Made by a program: the position numbers and the translations under genes. 59,028 nucleotides of DNA from Flavobacteriia bacterium (GTDB lineage Bacteria > Bacteroidota > Bacteroidia > Flavobacteriales_D > Crocinitomicaceae): assembly GCA_947455515.1 (NCBI GenBank), contig CANGOF010000003.1, positions 1 through 59,028 of the forward strand. Direction: 5' to 3'. Positions 26,872 through 36,477 of this stretch are shown here, in pieces (the stretch's first letter is position 1; every line of letters begins with the position of its first letter). Below the pieces are notes generated by a model. It was not told where the DNA came from. It searched no databases and saw only the letters and a list, made by a program, of their open reading frames with translations.

Positions 26872-27729
26872 TTAATTAAAAAATACGTCTAAACTAAATG
26901 TTTGATCTACCCGTACCCCTTTATCTGTTTGTTTGACTGTGCAGCACTCGTTTACGTTATCGTGTTCGAAGAATAAAATATATTCTTTTTCCACTGCCTC
27001 GACTAAAAATTTTTCTTTTTCAGTCATGGTGATAAGTGGTCTTGTATCGTATCCCATAATATAGGGGAGTGGAAGGTGACCAATACTTGGTAGTAAATCT
27101 GCCATAAAAACAATTGTTTTTCCTTTGTAGCTGATTTTCGGTAACATCATAGATTCAGTGTGACCATCTACAAAAAAAGTGTCAATATTATTAAAAATAT
27201 TTTCTGTGGTATTTCCTGACCTTGGAATGAATTTGAGTTGACCACTTTCTTGAATTGGTAGGATGTTTTCCTTGAGAAAGGATGCTTTTTCTCTTGGGTT
27301 TGGTTCCACTGCCCATTGCCAATGTTTTTCATTCGACCAATAGGTTGCATTCGTAAAAGTAGGTTCAAAACCCGTTTTATTTTTGTTCCATTGAATTGCA
27401 CCTCCACAGTGATCAAAATGAAGATGAGTAAGAAAAACGTCAGTTATATCTGATTTTGTATACCCTAATTTATTGAGTTTTGCTTCAAATAAATCGGTTT
27501 CAGTTAAATGAAAATGGGAGAAAAATTTATCGTCTTGTTTATTTCCAATACCAGTATCTATAAGAATTAATTGGTTTTTTTGCTCGATAAGTAAACTTCG
27601 CATTGCCCAATCGCAAAGGTTGTTTGCATCTGCAGGATTCGTTTTATTCCAAATCGATTTTGGTACTACGCCAAACATGGCACCACCATCTAATTTAAAA
27701 TTTCCAGTATTTATCGAATTTATTATCAT
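26872..27729 (-). CDS. MBL-fold metallo-hydrolase
   Basis: 285 aa. The zinc-binding motif HLHFDH is at residues 102-107 (FLTHLHFDHCGG), with IDTGIGNK before it, FVDGHTESM as third site and EHDN near the end giving the last histidine. The closest types are quorum-quenching lactonase-like and general MBL esterases. No signal peptide, so cytosolic. Substrate unknown. It is followed 35 bases upstream (in its own direction) by trmH; the pair may be co-transcribed. Confidence 0.9.
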   Translation of the reverse strand: MIINSINTGNFKLDGGAMFGVVPKSIWNKTNPADANNLCDWAMRSLLIEQKNQLILIDTGIGNKQDDKFFSHFHLTETDLFEAKLNKLGYTKSDITDVFLTHLHFDHCGGAIQWNKNKTGFEPTFTNATYWSNEKHWQWAVEPNPREKASFLKENILPIQESGQLKFIPRSGNTTENIFNNIDTFFVDGHTESMMLPKISYKGKTIVFMADLLPSIGHLPLPYIMGYDTRPLITMTEKEKFLVEAVEKEYILFFEHDNVNECCTVKQTDKGVRVDQTFSLDVFFN

Positions 27730-27763
27730 TTTTATCGTTTAGGCTTAAAACCTATACGTGAAT

Positions 27764-28432
27764 TTACATCGAATGTTTCTCTCTGAAATGTTTTTCTAAT
27801 TTTTCTCCACTATTTAGAATCTTTCTACACCATTTGATTTTAAGCGCAGTTTGTTCTTCTGGTGAAAGTTTCCAAGAAAAATCGCTGTTTTCCAAGCGTT
27901 CCCTTAAGGTATGTAGCATTAATGCTGCTGAAACAGATATGTTAAAACTTTCTGTGAAACCATACATAGGAATTTTAACAAATGTATCCGCCATTTCCTC
28001 TACTTCTGAACTGATTCCTCTTCGTTCGGTACCAAAAATTAAAGCAATTGGATTGCTCAAATCTAAGTCGTGTATGGTGTTTTCTGTGTGTGGCGTAGTC
28101 GCAACTATGGTATATCCTTTGGATTTAAGCTTGTCAATACAATCTTTAGTGACATGTTCTCCACGATTATAATTAAACATATCCACCCATCTTCCAGCGC
28201 CTAAAGCGATATCTCGTTGTACTTTATATTGATTATCTTTTTCAATAACATGTAATTCTTGAATACCAAAGCAATCACAGGAACGAAGAACAGCGCTGGC
28301 ATTATGTTCTTGGTAAACGTTTTCTATTGCAAGTGTAATGTGTTTGGTTCTTTCCGCTGCGATACGGTCAAACATCTCTTTTTTATTGTCGCTGATGATA
28401 TCATAGAATTCAGCTAGTATTTTTTCTTCCAT
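27764..28432 (-). CDS. trmH: tRNA/rRNA 2'-O-methyltransferase of the SpoU/TrmH family
   Basis: 222 aa. SPOUT-fold methyltransferase: the motifs NASAVLRSCDCFGI (motif 1), IALIFGTERRGIS (motif 2) and KIPMYGFTESFNISVSAALMLHTL (motif 3, knot region) are all present. This architecture and size fit TrmH, which makes Gm18 in tRNA. The gene ends in charged residues typical for RNA binding. It lies between the HU gene terminator and the MBL hydrolase, all on the minus strand. Confidence 0.9.
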   Translation of the reverse strand: MEEKILAEFYDIISDNKKEMFDRIAAERTKHITLAIENVYQEHNASAVLRSCDCFGIQELHVIEKDNQYKVQRDIALGAGRWVDMFNYNRGEHVTKDCIDKLKSKGYTIVATTPHTENTIHDLDLSNPIALIFGTERRGISSEVEEMADTFVKIPMYGFTESFNISVSAALMLHTLRERLENSDFSWKLSPEEQTALKIKWCRKILNSGEKLEKHFREKHSM

Positions 28433-28446
28433 TTTTTGATGTAAAA

Positions 28447-28472
28447 AAAAAGGGTAGCCAATGCCACCCTTT
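28447..28472 (-). terminator. Rho-independent terminator of the HU gene
   Basis: Read on the minus strand, AAAGGGTGGC pairs with GCTACCCTTT (one G-U pair) around the loop ATTG and is followed by a run of T. On the plus strand the same position is an A-C mismatch, which shows that the transcript is the minus strand. It lies about 20 bases after the HU stop codon. Confidence 0.85.
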
Positions 28473-28490
28473 CAAACTTTAAACTAATTC

Positions 28491-28763
28491 TTAGTTAACG
28501 CTTCCTGTTAAATCAGCACCAGCTTTAAATTTAACTACATTTTTTGCAGCAATTTTGATTTCTTGTCCATTTGAAGGGTTACGACCAGTTCTAGCTTCTC
28601 TTTTAGAAACTGAAAAAGATCCAAATCCTACTAATGATAATTTATCACCAGCTTTTAACGCTGTAGAAGTTGCGCTTACAAATCCGTCTAATGCTTTTTT
28701 AGCATCTGCTTTTGTTAATCCAGACTCAGCTGCGATTGCATCGATTAATTCTGCTTTGTTCAT
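28491..28763 (-). CDS. HU family DNA-binding protein
   Basis: 90 aa, the usual HU/IHF length. MNKAELIDAIAAESGLTKADAKKALDGF and the DNA-binding arm motif GSFSVSKREARTGRNPSNGQEIKI are diagnostic. It bends and compacts DNA as a dimer; the Bacteroidota HU usually acts as a homodimer, and no IHF partner is near. It has its own promoter (CAAAGTTA on the plus strand at 28799-28806) and its own terminator, so it is a single-gene unit. Confidence 0.96.
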   Translation of the reverse strand: MNKAELIDAIAAESGLTKADAKKALDGFVSATSTALKAGDKLSLVGFGSFSVSKREARTGRNPSNGQEIKIAAKNVVKFKAGADLTGSVN

Positions 28764-28798
28764 GTTAATTAGTTTTAGTTATTCAATTAATACTAAAG

Positions 28799-28806
28799 CA
28801 AAGTTA
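28799..28806 (-). promoter_or_regulatory. Probable -7 promoter element of the HU gene
   Basis: On the minus strand this reads TAACTTTG, fitting TAnnTTTG, with the HU start codon 35 bases downstream. The spacing gives a leader of about 29 bases. No clear -33 element was seen. Confidence 0.5.
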
Positions 28807-28889
28807 TAAGAATATGTAGTAAATACGCGTGTTTAGCGAATAAATGTTGATAAAACTTATTAATAAATGTTTGTATAAAACTAATAATG

Positions 28890-28917
28890 AACTCTTTAAG
28901 TTAATTTTGAAAGAGTT
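28890..28917. terminator. 8-bp hairpin after fmt, possible weak terminator
   Basis: AACTCTTT (28890-28897) and AAAGAGTT (28910-28917) are exact reverse complements, 14 bases after the fmt stop codon in its reading direction. No T tract follows, so termination is uncertain. Confidence 0.3.
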
Positions 28918-28930
28918 AAGTGTTTGTTTT

Positions 28931-29938
28931 TTAGTTAGTTGTATTGTTTTTGTTGGTTTTCGTTGTTATCCCTTTCTTTTCAACATTTAGGCTGAAATTA
29001 CTGTATCCTGCACTGAATTCACTGTGATTCATGCGTTTTTTTCCTTCTGGTTGTAGTTCAGTTACGCATAAATAGTAGTCGGAGCAAGGAAATAAGATTC
29101 CTTCTTTCGTAAAAATTATGGTATTATTCTCTTTAACTACTTGCTTTGTTTTAAAAGATTTGAAAATTTTGAACGTTTTATTTTCCTTTTTCTCTGTAAA
29201 ATGAATGGTTGTCCATGCGGTAGGATAAGGGGATAATCCACGACAGAAATCATGAATTATTGAAACGGATTGATTCCAATTTATTTCACAGTCTCCTTTA
29301 AAAATTTTTGGTGCCGCTTTTAATTCTTCCAAAGATTCGATTGCTTCTTGTGGGGTACGAGTAACTGTTCCCTCCATGATTTGTTGTACTGATTTTTGAA
29401 CCAATGCTTTTCCTAAAAACATTAAGCGATCGTGAAGTTCGCCTGCAGTTTCGTTGTCTGCGATAGCTAATGCTTCGCGTTCAATAACCATTCCTGTATC
29501 GATTTCTTGTTCTATAAAGAAAGTAGTAACACCAGTCTCTGTTTCTCCGTTTATAACTGCCCAATTGATAGGCGCTGCCCCGCGGTATTCAGGTAGTAAT
29601 GATGCGTGTAGATTGATTGTTCCTTTTGGAGGCATGTTCCATACTATTTCCGGTAACATTCGGAAGGCAACCACAACAAATACATCCGCTTGAAGCGCTC
29701 TTAGTTCTTGAATAAAATTTTCATCTTTCAAATTGGTCGGTTGTAGTATAGTTAAATTATTCGAGATAGCAGTTGTTTTAACAGAGCTCTCTTGTATTTT
29801 TTGACCTCGACCAGCAGGTTTATCCGGTGCTGTTACAACACCTACGATAGTATATGCATGCTCAATTAAACCAGTTAAAATAGTGGATGCAAATTCAGGT
29901 GTCCCCATAAAAACAACACGAAAATCTTTTTTTGTCAT
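28931..29938 (-). CDS. fmt: Methionyl-tRNA formyltransferase
   Basis: 335 aa from the ATG read from 29938, which overlaps the end of the MATE gene by 4 bases; the longer frame to 30049 lies inside the MATE gene. Fmt formylates initiator Met-tRNA with 10-formyl-THF. The N-terminal formyltransferase domain has RVVFMGTPEFAS, FVVVAFRMLPEIVW and the catalytic NLHASLLPEYRGAAPINWAVINGE region with TGVTTFFIEQEIDTG. The C-terminal domain begins near GLSPYPTAW. Last gene of a minus-strand run TPR - rlmI - MATE - fmt. Confidence 0.96.
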   Translation of the reverse strand: MTKKDFRVVFMGTPEFASTILTGLIEHAYTIVGVVTAPDKPAGRGQKIQESSVKTTAISNNLTILQPTNLKDENFIQELRALQADVFVVVAFRMLPEIVWNMPPKGTINLHASLLPEYRGAAPINWAVINGETETGVTTFFIEQEIDTGMVIEREALAIADNETAGELHDRLMFLGKALVQKSVQQIMEGTVTRTPQEAIESLEELKAAPKIFKGDCEINWNQSVSIIHDFCRGLSPYPTAWTTIHFTEKKENKTFKIFKSFKTKQVVKENNTIIFTKEGILFPCSDYYLCVTELQPEGKKRMNHSEFSAGYSNFSLNVEKKGITTKTNKNNTTN

Positions 29939-31266
29939 ATTTTTTTTGTTTTCCAAGTAAAGAATTTTAAGTAACCAATGGAAAATAATCCAAGGGCTCC
30001 AAAGTAAATGTATTCGACAGACCAGACCCAAAATATTTCTGCGTGCCAAACTTTAATGAATAAATACGAAAAAAGTAGATAAATAGAAATACTGATAAAC
30101 TCAATTAAGAAACTTGCGATTGTATTCCCTGAGCCATTCACAGTTTGGAATTTAACGGAAATCAATCCGAATATTAAAAAAGAGCCCGCTATAAAACGAA
30201 GAATTTCCGCACTTTTAGTGATGTATTCTTTTTCAGGGTTAATGAACGAAATCATGAATTTAGGGTAAAGCAACGCACCATGAAAGAATACAAATAAAAA
30301 TATAATGGTTAATAATTGAATTCTTCGTTGGATTATTTTTAAAGCGTCAAATTCTAATTTACCTATATATTGGGAGATGTAGGTTTTCGTTGTAGCAGCA
30401 AATCCTAAAATTGGCACGAATGCTAAAAAGTAGAAAGATCGTATATTCTGAGAGACGGTCAACTCAAATTTGCCCATTTGTTCTATCCATGTAAAAAAGA
30501 TAGTCCATGCAGCAAGTGCGATAAATCCTTGAAAAAACAAAGGACTTCCAATTTTTACCAACTCTATAAACGATTTCCATTGAAATGCAAAATGATGAAA
30601 CATCTGATATAGCTTACGTTCTTTTGAGAAAATTAAAAACACGATTAAAAAAATCATGCCTAATGCTTCAGCAATGGTAGAAGCAAGCGCAGCCCCTTTA
30701 ATGCCTAAGGTTGGAATCCAATTTTCTACACCGAAAATAAATACATATCCCAATAGAATATTGGATACAGCGATAATAAGTGCACTAATTAGAACTACCC
30801 AAGTTTTTCCGATAGCTAAAAAGAAAGCCTGAATCGGTAAACTAAACATACAAAAGAGTAGGGCATAGCTTCGGATAGAAAGAAATTCTATCTGAGCATT
30901 TGCTAAATCCGGATGTTTGGTATAGAGTGGCAGTAAGGTTGGTATTACAAAAAGTAGAAAGCAAAACAAAAGTGCAGAAACCAATCCTATTGTAAACACC
31001 GAAGTCCCAAATATTCGACCTATTGCATAGTGTTTATCTTGGCCTATACGTCTTGCAATTAGAATTTGAACCCCATCGCTTAATCCCGTAATCGCCATGA
31101 ATATGGTTACGTAGATAAGGCTTGCATTTCCACAAGCATCGAATGCAACCGTATCAAACCTACTAAGAAATGCCGCGTCACTAATCATCACGATGGATTG
31201 AATAAAGGACGATACCATTAACGGTAAAGCAACACTTAATATGGTTTTGTAGTTGTAGTCGAGCAT
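29935..31266 (-). CDS. MATE-family efflux transporter
   Basis: 443 aa, about 12 membrane helices, two repeated six-helix halves. The start (ILSVALPLMVSSFIQSIVMISDAAFLSRF) and the segment GLSDGVQILIARRIGQ are typical of MATE drug/Na+ or H+ antiporters in Bacteroidota. It probably exports a cationic compound across the inner membrane. Its ATG overlaps the rlmI-like stop by one base, and its end overlaps fmt by 4 bases, so the three are translationally coupled. Confidence 0.92.
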   Translation of the reverse strand: MLDYNYKTILSVALPLMVSSFIQSIVMISDAAFLSRFDTVAFDACGNASLIYVTIFMAITGLSDGVQILIARRIGQDKHYAIGRIFGTSVFTIGLVSALLFCFLLFVIPTLLPLYTKHPDLANAQIEFLSIRSYALLFCMFSLPIQAFFLAIGKTWVVLISALIIAVSNILLGYVFIFGVENWIPTLGIKGAALASTIAEALGMIFLIVFLIFSKERKLYQMFHHFAFQWKSFIELVKIGSPLFFQGFIALAAWTIFFTWIEQMGKFELTVSQNIRSFYFLAFVPILGFAATTKTYISQYIGKLEFDALKIIQRRIQLLTIIFLFVFFHGALLYPKFMISFINPEKEYITKSAEILRFIAGSFLIFGLISVKFQTVNGSGNTIASFLIEFISISIYLLFSYLFIKVWHAEIFWVWSVEYIYFGALGLFSIGYLKFFTWKTKKI

Positions 31267-32441
31267 TATTCTACTTGAATAACCAATCCTTTTAAATATT
31301 CACCTTCTGGATGAAAGGCATTAATAGGGTGATCTGCAGGTTGGTGAAGTTGTTCTAAAATTCTAACTTTTCTTCCACTTTCAATGGCAGCAGCAATGAC
31401 CGTATTGGTAAATAAATATTTATCTACCACTTGCGAACATGAGTAAGTAAATATTAATCCACCTGGTTTAATTTGTCGAATGGCATGTGCGTTCAAACGT
31501 TTATACCCTTGTATTGCTTTGTGACGTTTGTCTTTATGTTTTGCAAACGCAGGAGGATCCAAAATTATAATGTCGTATTCTTCTGGTAATTCTTTGATGT
31601 ATTCCATGGTGTCTGCAACGATGGATAAATGGTTTTTACCCATGTCGTTTAATACCACGTTTGCTTCCGTAAGTTCAATTGCTTTTTTAGAGCTGTCTAA
31701 AGAATGTGCCAAGGTAGCTTCTCCCGCAATTGCTGCTAAACTAAATCCACCAGAATAACAAAATGTATTTAAGACTTTTTTGTTTTTAGCATATTTTCGA
31801 ACCAGACTTCTATTCTCGCGTTGATCAATAAAGAATCCTGTTTTTTGTCCGTTTATCCAATCGATTTGGTACTTAATTCCGTTTTCAATGGCGATATGCG
31901 GAGTTTCTGCAGCACCAAAAAGATACTTGTTTTCGACTTCCAAACGAGCAGGAAGCGTATCGCTAGATTTAGAATATACAGCGATTAATTCCTTCCCTAA
32001 AACATTTTCTAAGGCTTTTGAAATTAATTCCACGTTGTGATACATTCCAATACTATGGCATTGCACAACGGCAACACCTGCATAATAATCTATGATCAAT
32101 CCAGGCAAAGAATCCCCTTCACCATGTACTAAGCGAAGAATGGAATTGTTTTCATTGAATAAATTCAAACTTTTACGTAATGCTACTGCATCCCCAATTT
32201 TTTCATTGAAAAAGTCTTGATCTATAGGTCTATCTATAAAACTCAATACACGAAAAGCAATGGTACTCGGTTGAAAATGTCCACGAGCGATGAAGTTGTT
32301 TCGATGGTCGCATACATCTACGATTTCACCTTCTAAAATATTCGAGGTGTCCGTATGTATTGCACCAGAAAATACCCAAGGATGAAAACGTTGAATCGAA
32401 CCTTGTTTCGCTTTGTGTAATTGTAGTTTTTTTATGGTCAT
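31266..32441 (-). CDS. 23S rRNA m5C methyltransferase, RlmI-like
   Basis: 391 aa. The N-terminal PUA domain (FHPWVFSGAI...GEIVDVCDHRNNFIARG) is followed by a class I methyltransferase with VLNTFCYSGGFSLAA (SAM loop), EYDIIILDPPAFAKHK (the DPPAF motif) and FTYSCSQ, which holds the catalytic cysteine. This is the pattern of RlmI (YccW), which makes m5C1962 in 23S rRNA. It could instead be a close paralogue. It is 3 bases after the TPR gene and overlaps the MATE gene by one base. Confidence 0.9.
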   Translation of the reverse strand: MTIKKLQLHKAKQGSIQRFHPWVFSGAIHTDTSNILEGEIVDVCDHRNNFIARGHFQPSTIAFRVLSFIDRPIDQDFFNEKIGDAVALRKSLNLFNENNSILRLVHGEGDSLPGLIIDYYAGVAVVQCHSIGMYHNVELISKALENVLGKELIAVYSKSSDTLPARLEVENKYLFGAAETPHIAIENGIKYQIDWINGQKTGFFIDQRENRSLVRKYAKNKKVLNTFCYSGGFSLAAIAGEATLAHSLDSSKKAIELTEANVVLNDMGKNHLSIVADTMEYIKELPEEYDIIILDPPAFAKHKDKRHKAIQGYKRLNAHAIRQIKPGGLIFTYSCSQVVDKYLFTNTVIAAAIESGRKVRILEQLHQPADHPINAFHPEGEYLKGLVIQVE

Positions 32442-32444
32442 ACG

Positions 32445-33545
32445 TTATTTTATTGCGTCCGCTTTCGCTTTGTAATCGATTGCTTTTTGCGTGTTACCTA
32501 AATTACTATGTGCGTTGGATAAAGTGATTAATGCAGCACGATCTGTAGTTTCAACGGAAACATATTTTTCTAATGCAGAAGCTCCTTTTGCTAAAAGTTT
32601 ATTAGATTCTTCGTACAATGCTTTGTATTTTGGATCTTTTGGTTGTAATTTATCTGCTTCTTTACTTTTAGTTGTCGACCAAGTAATATAGGTAACTGCT
32701 AATTGGTAGATAGCGTCAATGTACATTCCGTGCAATTTTAACGCTTTTTTGTAGTTTGTTTCAGCTTTTTCAAACTCCATTTTTTGAAGTTGACAGGTAG
32801 CTAAATTGTAGTAAAATGTTTTATTTACCGTATCTGTAGGATATGTTTTTACAAATTGCTCGGTATATTTTTCATAATTATCCAAATTTTTCACTTCTAA
32901 TTGATCTTCTAACACAATGAGAAAAAGATCTCGATTTGAAGGGAGTTTAGCAAACATTTGATCAATTAATTTTTGACTCTCTGCAACTTTTTTTTCAACT
33001 CTATTGTCAGAAAGAGCTTTTTTAAATGATTGAAGCGCATATTTTAGAGCGTCAGGCATGTTTTGTCCTAAAACTTGTTTAGTTTCTATTGATTCTAAAA
33101 ACAAAAATGGTGCAACATCGTATTTTTTTTCGTTGAATGCATTAACACCGTTATTGAAAATTGTATTCGATTTTTGATCAATAAATTGTTGAATTTTTTC
33201 TTTGTATTTGTCTACCTGATTATTGAATGCTAAAGCCAAATATTTATTTGCAATAGATTGGTATTCTTTTGATTTTTCTTGGTTTGCTAATTCTAAATAA
33301 ATTAAAGCTTTGTAGTATTGGGTTTTAACATTGTCTTTCGTTTCCGGATTTTCAGAAGCTAAATCAATTAAATCTTTCGCTGTTTTTAACGAATTTTTCG
33401 CATTTTCAGCTTCGTTGTTTTCTGTGTATTTTTTGTATTTTTTATCAAATTCTTTCGCTGCAGCAGATTCATTTTCCGATTGCGCAAAAAGTGTTCCTCC
33501 AGCAAAAAGAGAAAAAAATAGTAGGTTTTTAAATGTTGTTTTCAT
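32445..33545 (-). CDS. Exported tetratricopeptide-repeat protein
   Basis: 366 aa, signal peptide MKTTFKNLLFFSLFAGGTLFAQ. The rest is helical with TPR units, best seen at FYYNLATCQLQKMEFEKAETNYKKALKLHGMYIDAIYQLAVTY and again near the C-terminus (LITLSNAHSNLGNTQKAIDYKAKA). It should act as a periplasmic scaffold; the partner is unknown. It lies in the gyrA direction: gyrA is followed by a hairpin terminator, then this gene, then rlmI, MATE and fmt. Confidence 0.85.
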   Translation of the reverse strand: MKTTFKNLLFFSLFAGGTLFAQSENESAAAKEFDKKYKKYTENNEAENAKNSLKTAKDLIDLASENPETKDNVKTQYYKALIYLELANQEKSKEYQSIANKYLALAFNNQVDKYKEKIQQFIDQKSNTIFNNGVNAFNEKKYDVAPFLFLESIETKQVLGQNMPDALKYALQSFKKALSDNRVEKKVAESQKLIDQMFAKLPSNRDLFLIVLEDQLEVKNLDNYEKYTEQFVKTYPTDTVNKTFYYNLATCQLQKMEFEKAETNYKKALKLHGMYIDAIYQLAVTYITWSTTKSKEADKLQPKDPKYKALYEESNKLLAKGASALEKYVSVETTDRAALITLSNAHSNLGNTQKAIDYKAKADAIK

Positions 33546-33566
33546 GCGTTTTTAATTTAAAAAGAA

Positions 33567-33619
33567 AACCTTCCATTTGAAAAACTGAACGTTGAGGTTT
33601 AGTTCACAAATGGAAGGTT
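33567..33619 (-). terminator. 13-bp hairpin, likely gyrA terminator
   Basis: AACCTTCCATTTG (33567-33579) and CAAATGGAAGGTT (33607-33619) are exact reverse complements. Read on the minus strand the stem is followed by TTCTTTTT. It sits 21 bases after the gyrA stop codon and 22 bases before the TPR gene. The 27-base loop has its own short pairing (TGAAC/GTTCA). Confidence 0.7.
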
Positions 33620-33639
33620 GTTAATTAGAGATAATTATT

Positions 33640-36252
33640 TTATTCTTCTGTTGTTTCTTCATCGTCAGACTCTTCATCGTCAGACTCTTCTTCTTCCTCT
33701 GAAGTTTCTTCCGTTAATTCATCGTTTAATACTTCTATAGGAGCATTTGGATCAATTTCAGCTAATGCTTCTTCATCCATTTCGTCCTCATCTTCTGATC
33801 TTGGAGCACGAGCGACGGCAGCAATCGAAGCTGTACCTTTTAAGTTGATCAAACGAACACCTTGTGCAGCTCTACCCATTACACGTAACGTATCTACGTG
33901 CATACGAATGGTTACACCAGCTTTCGTGATAATCATTAAATCATCTTCATCGGTAACATTTTTGATTGCTAATAATGGTCCTGTTTTATCGGTAACATTG
34001 ATTGTTTTCACCCCTTTACCACCACGGTTTGTGATTCTGTAAATTGGTTCTCCATCTTCTGGATCGTTTAAGAAGGAACGTTTCCCATAACCTTTCTCAG
34101 AAACAACTAATACTGTAGAAGTGTTATCTTTCACACAAACCATTCCAACTACCTCGTCTGTTTCGCTTAATAAAGTTACTCCGCGTACACCAGAAGCATT
34201 TCTACCCATTGGGCGAACTTTCTCCTCGTTGAAACGAATTGCACGACCAGATTTCGTTGCTAAAACGATTTCGTTAGTACCATCCGTTAATTTTGCTTCT
34301 AACAATTCATCATTTTCACGAATTGTAATTGCGTTGATACCATTTGTACGAGGACGAGAATATGCTTCCAACGATGTTTTCTTAATCACACCTTCTTTTG
34401 TACACATGATGATAAAGTTGTTTTGAACGTAATCTTTATCTGTCAAGTCTTGCACTTTTACATATGCTTTTACTTTGTCGTCTTGTGCAATATTCAATAA
34501 ATTTTGAATTGCTCTACCTTTCGCTAATTTATTTCCTTCAGGAACTTCGTAAACACGCATCCAGAAACATCTTCCTTTTTCTGTGAAGATTAATAAGTAG
34601 TTATGGTTGGTAGCAACAAATAAATGCTCTAAGAAATCTTTATCTCTTGTGGTAGAACCTTTCGATCCCATACCACCTCTGTTTTGTACTTTGTATTCAG
34701 AAAGGCTAGTACGTTTGATGTAACCTGCATGTGAGATAGTAATAATTACTTCTTCATCTGGGATTAAATCTTCCATACGCATTTCCGATGCTGCATATTC
34801 AATGCGAGATTGACGAACATCTCCGTATTTATCTTTCACGTAGTTCAATTCATCTTTGATGATTTGCATTCTACGATCTTCGTTTGCTAGGATGTCTTTT
34901 AAGTCAGCAATCAATGCCATCAAATCAGCGTATTCCGCACGTAATTTATCTTGCTCTAGTCCTGTTAATTGACGTAGACGCATTTCAACGATAGCACGTG
35001 ACTGTAAGTCGCTTAAATTGAAACGAGCAATTAAGTTATCTCTTGCTTCTTCCGGGCTATTGGATGCTCTAATAATTTTGATTACTTCATCAATATTATC
35101 ACTCGCAATAATTAATCCTTCTAGTATGTGCGCTCTTTCTTCTGCTTTACGTAAATCAAATTTCGTTCTACGAATAATTACTTCGTGACGGAAATCAATA
35201 AAGTGTCTGATAAGGTCTTTTAGGTTTACCAATTCTGGTCGACCATTCACCAAACAAATATTGTTTACAGAGAAGGAAGTTTGAAGTGCTGTAAATTTGT
35301 ATAATTTATTTAAAACAACATTCGAGATAGCATCGCGTTTTAATTCAAAAACGATACGCATACCATTTCTATCCGATTCATCACGAATGTCTGAAATACC
35401 TTCTAATTTTTTATCATTTACAAGTTCTGCAGCCTTTTTAATTAAATCAGCCTTATTTACTTGGTAAGGTATTTCTGTAATAATGATTTGCTCTTTACCG
35501 TTGCTTTCTTCGATTTCTGCTTTTGCACGAATTACAATACGGCCACGACCAGTTGTAAGTGCATCACGCACCCCTTCGTAACCATAAATGATACCACCTG
35601 TAGGGAAATCAGGTGCTTTCACATAGTTTAATAATTCTTCAACTTCGATTTCTTTGTTGTCAACGTATGCAATACAACCATCCACCACTTCACTTAAGTT
35701 GTGAGGAGCCATATTAGTTGCCATACCTACAGCGATACCAGAAGCACCGTTTACAAGTAGGTTAGGGATTTTAGTAGGAAGAACAGAAGGTTCAGTTAAA
35801 CTATCATCGAAGTTAGGACGGAAATCAACTGTTTCTTTTTCTAAATCGTCCAACATATCTTCTGCGATTTTACGAAGACGTGCCTCGGTATAACGCATTG
35901 CTGCAGGACTATCCCCATCGACAGAACCGAAGTTACCTTGTCCGTCAACCAAAGGATAACGCAACGACCATGGCTGTGCCATACGTACCATTGTATCGTA
36001 TACGGAGCTATCCCCGTGTGGGTGATACTTTCCTAATACTTCACCAACAATTCTTGCGGATTTTTTATGTGGGCGGTTTGAATAAACACCTAAGTCTTGC
36101 ATACCATATAATACTCTACGGTGAACTGGTTTAAAACCATCGCGAATATCTGGTAAAGCACGAGAAACAATTACGGACATCGAATAATCGATGTACGCAG
36201 CTTTCATTTCATCTTCAATGTTAATTTGAATTATTTTTTCCCCGTCTGCCAT
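33640..36252 (-). CDS. gyrA: DNA gyrase subunit A
   Basis: 870 aa. The catalytic tyrosine is Tyr121 in [10 protein letters not shown], and the quinolone-resistance region has wild-type residues: Ser82 and Asp86 in [17 protein letters not shown], equivalent to E. coli Ser83 and Asp87. The N-terminal breakage-reunion domain is followed by the six-bladed beta-pinwheel with the GyrA-box-like TSNRGG (here ITNRGGKG and [11 protein letters not shown]). The last ~50 residues are strongly acidic, a feature of many Bacteroidota GyrA. Divergent from clpC. Confidence 0.97.
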   Translation of the reverse strand: MADGEKIIQINIEDEMKAAYIDYSMSVIVSRALPDIRDGFKPVHRRVLYGMQDLGVYSNRPHKKSARIVGEVLGKYHPHGDSSVYDTMVRMAQPWSLRYPLVDGQGNFGSVDGDSPAAMRYTEARLRKIAEDMLDDLEKETVDFRPNFDDSLTEPSVLPTKIPNLLVNGASGIAVGMATNMAPHNLSEVVDGCIAYVDNKEIEVEELLNYVKAPDFPTGGIIYGYEGVRDALTTGRGRIVIRAKAEIEESNGKEQIIITEIPYQVNKADLIKKAAELVNDKKLEGISDIRDESDRNGMRIVFELKRDAISNVVLNKLYKFTALQTSFSVNNICLVNGRPELVNLKDLIRHFIDFRHEVIIRRTKFDLRKAEERAHILEGLIIASDNIDEVIKIIRASNSPEEARDNLIARFNLSDLQSRAIVEMRLRQLTGLEQDKLRAEYADLMALIADLKDILANEDRRMQIIKDELNYVKDKYGDVRQSRIEYAASEMRMEDLIPDEEVIITISHAGYIKRTSLSEYKVQNRGGMGSKGSTTRDKDFLEHLFVATNHNYLLIFTEKGRCFWMRVYEVPEGNKLAKGRAIQNLLNIAQDDKVKAYVKVQDLTDKDYVQNNFIIMCTKEGVIKKTSLEAYSRPRTNGINAITIRENDELLEAKLTDGTNEIVLATKSGRAIRFNEEKVRPMGRNASGVRGVTLLSETDEVVGMVCVKDNTSTVLVVSEKGYGKRSFLNDPEDGEPIYRITNRGGKGVKTINVTDKTGPLLAIKNVTDEDDLMIITKAGVTIRMHVDTLRVMGRAAQGVRLINLKGTASIAAVARAPRSEDEDEMDEEALAEIDPNAPIEVLNDELTEETSEEEEESDDEESDDEETTEE

Positions 36253-36395
36253 ACTATTTCTATCTAATAATTAGTTGTTTGCGTTTTTTGTCGCGCATAA
36301 AACACGAACAACGAATTTATATATAAATAAAGCAAGGAATACGTGGACTTAAGGTATTTTACTAACAAAAATCTGTGGAAAATTGAAGATAAATA

Positions 36396-36428
36396 TTGAG
36401 TTATTAACAATTTATAATTTTACTTTTG
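36396..36428 (+). promoter_or_regulatory. Probable clpC promoter
   Basis: TACTTTTG at 36421-36428 fits TAnnTTTG, with TTG at 36396-36398 22 bases upstream as a -33 candidate. ATG 36478 lies 49 bases downstream. No heat-shock operator was recognised. Confidence 0.5.
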
Positions 36429-36477
36429 TTACATTGTAGAAAAATTGTTTATTTATAAACTCAAAGACAAAAAGACG

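Noticed and set aside
29939-30049. Longer start for fmt
   Set aside because: The extra 37 residues are antisense-free but lie inside the MATE gene in another frame; the family N-terminus begins at 29938.
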